Source: Acidimicrobiia bacterium (GTDB taxonomy: Bacteria; Actinomycetota; Acidimicrobiia; IMCC26256; BP-133). From it: a stretch of 5,185 nucleotides of DNA. Below the pieces are notes generated by a model. That model searched no databases and was not told the origin of the DNA. It worked only from the letters and a program-made list of their open reading frames with translations. Shown piece by piece: positions 4,733 through 5,185 of this stretch (the stretch's first letter is position 1; every line of letters begins with the position of its first letter). The stretch covers positions 1-5,185 of the forward strand of contig JAICGL010000322.1 in assembly GCA_025923175.1 (NCBI GenBank). The letters are read 5' to 3'. Both the position numbers and the translations under genes were made by a program.

Positions 4733-5185
4733 ATGCCCGCTGACCGAATCGTCATCGCCAACTGCGGCGGCTTCTGGGGCGATGATCCGACCGCAGCCCG
4801 CCGGCAGGTGGAAGGCGGTCCCGTCGACTACCTCGTCATGGACTACCTCGCCGAGGTCACCATGGCGATCCTCCAGAAACAGCGCCAGCGCAAACCGGAA
4901 GCGGGCTACGCCACCGACTTCGTCGCCCAGCTGCGCGACACCCTCCCCACCTGTGTCGAGCGTGGCATCAAGGTCATCTCCAACGCCGGCGGCGTAAATC
5001 CCCTCGCCTGCAAGGCGGCCGTCGAGAAGCTGGCCGACGAGCTCGGGGTCGGCGACCGGGTCCGGGTCGGCGTCGTCCTCGGCGACGACATCTTCGACAA
5101 CCTCGACGATCTCATCGCCGGCGGCCAGCCGCTCAACAACCTGGACACCGGCCGGCCCCTGTCCGACGAGCGGGCGAACGTGCTC
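4733..5185 (+). CDS. AtuA family protein (DUF1446), 3' part cut by the window edge
   Basis: The first 151 codons of an AtuA/DUF1446 family protein are visible. Family signatures are IANCGGFWGDD (8-18), VEGGPVDYLVMDYLAEVTM (26-44), GYATDFV (58-64), GIKVISNAGGVNP (78-90) and VVLGDDIFD (114-122). The founding member, AtuA of Pseudomonas, belongs to the acyclic terpene (citronellol/geraniol) utilisation cluster, but its biochemical role is not established and the family is widespread in organisms without that pathway, so terpene use should not be assumed. Elsewhere such genes often lie next to acyl-CoA carboxylase or dehydrogenase genes; what follows here is outside the window. The ATG at 4733 has the strong Shine-Dalgarno GGAGGG 4 nt upstream. 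A 71-nt gap separates the gene from the thioredoxin-fold gene, and it has a candidate -10 of its own, so it is probably a separate transcription unit. The family call is confident; the function is not. Confidence 0.9.
   Translation, partial: MPADRIVIANCGGFWGDDPTAARRQVEGGPVDYLVMDYLAEVTMAILQKQRQRKPEAGYATDFVAQLRDTLPTCVERGIKVISNAGGVNPLACKAAVEKLADELGVGDRVRVGVVLGDDIFDNLDDLIAGGQPLNNLDTGRPLSDERANVL

Noticed and set aside
2342..5185. Isoprenoid theme linking ispH to the AtuA-family gene
   Set aside because: ispH makes isoprenoids, and AtuA is named after terpene breakdown, but the AtuA gene has its own candidate promoter and the family's role is unsettled, so proximity alone does not support a shared pathway.

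Overview
The window is GC-rich chromosomal DNA with closely packed genes on both strands. It probably comes from a high-GC actinobacterium-like organism, and Acidimicrobiia or a related deep actinobacterial class would fit. The clues are strong G/C bias at third codon positions, an IspH of the actinobacterial flavour, a PDZ/radical-SAM/DUF512 protein beside der, and a BdbC-like disulfide oxidase. The taxonomy is inferred from gene content and style; no marker gene proves it.

Layout. The left 2.2 kb reads leftwards. A complete PDZ/radical-SAM-like/DUF512 protein gene (747-2231) is followed after 24 nt by der, the two-GTPase-domain ribosome assembly factor, which runs off the left edge (its first 240 codons are here). 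A 110-bp divergent intergenic region (2232-2341) holds candidate promoters for both directions and an imperfect inverted repeat that abuts the Shine-Dalgarno of the DUF512 gene. The right 2.8 kb reads rightwards: ispH (2342-3403), then 3 nt later a DsbB/BdbC-type membrane oxidase gene (3407-4006), then, overlapping it by 14 nt, a membrane-anchored thioredoxin-fold protein with a CPHC active site (3993-4661). After a 71-nt gap with its own candidate -10 and a hairpin covering the Shine-Dalgarno, an AtuA/DUF1446 family gene starts at 4733 and runs off the right edge. No stretch over 300 nt lacks a gene. I saw no tRNA, rRNA, CRISPR array, insertion sequence or convincing intrinsic terminator.

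How the genes work together. ispH makes the isoprenoid precursors IPP and DMAPP using a [4Fe-4S] cluster. The two genes after it look like an extracytoplasmic disulfide-forming pair: a quinone-linked DsbB-like oxidase and a membrane-tethered CPHC thioredoxin-fold partner, translationally coupled. On the other strand, der and its DUF512 neighbour form a probable two-gene unit that links an uncharacterised Fe-S/PDZ protein with ribosome assembly by position only.

Most of the window is ordinary housekeeping sequence. The best leads are the leader structures at 2245-2290 and 4704-4728, the apparent leaderless start of ispH, the dedicated DsbB plus CPHC protein pair, and the uncharacterised DUF512 protein with an unusual internal segment. 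I found no clear evidence of a wholly new multi-gene system.
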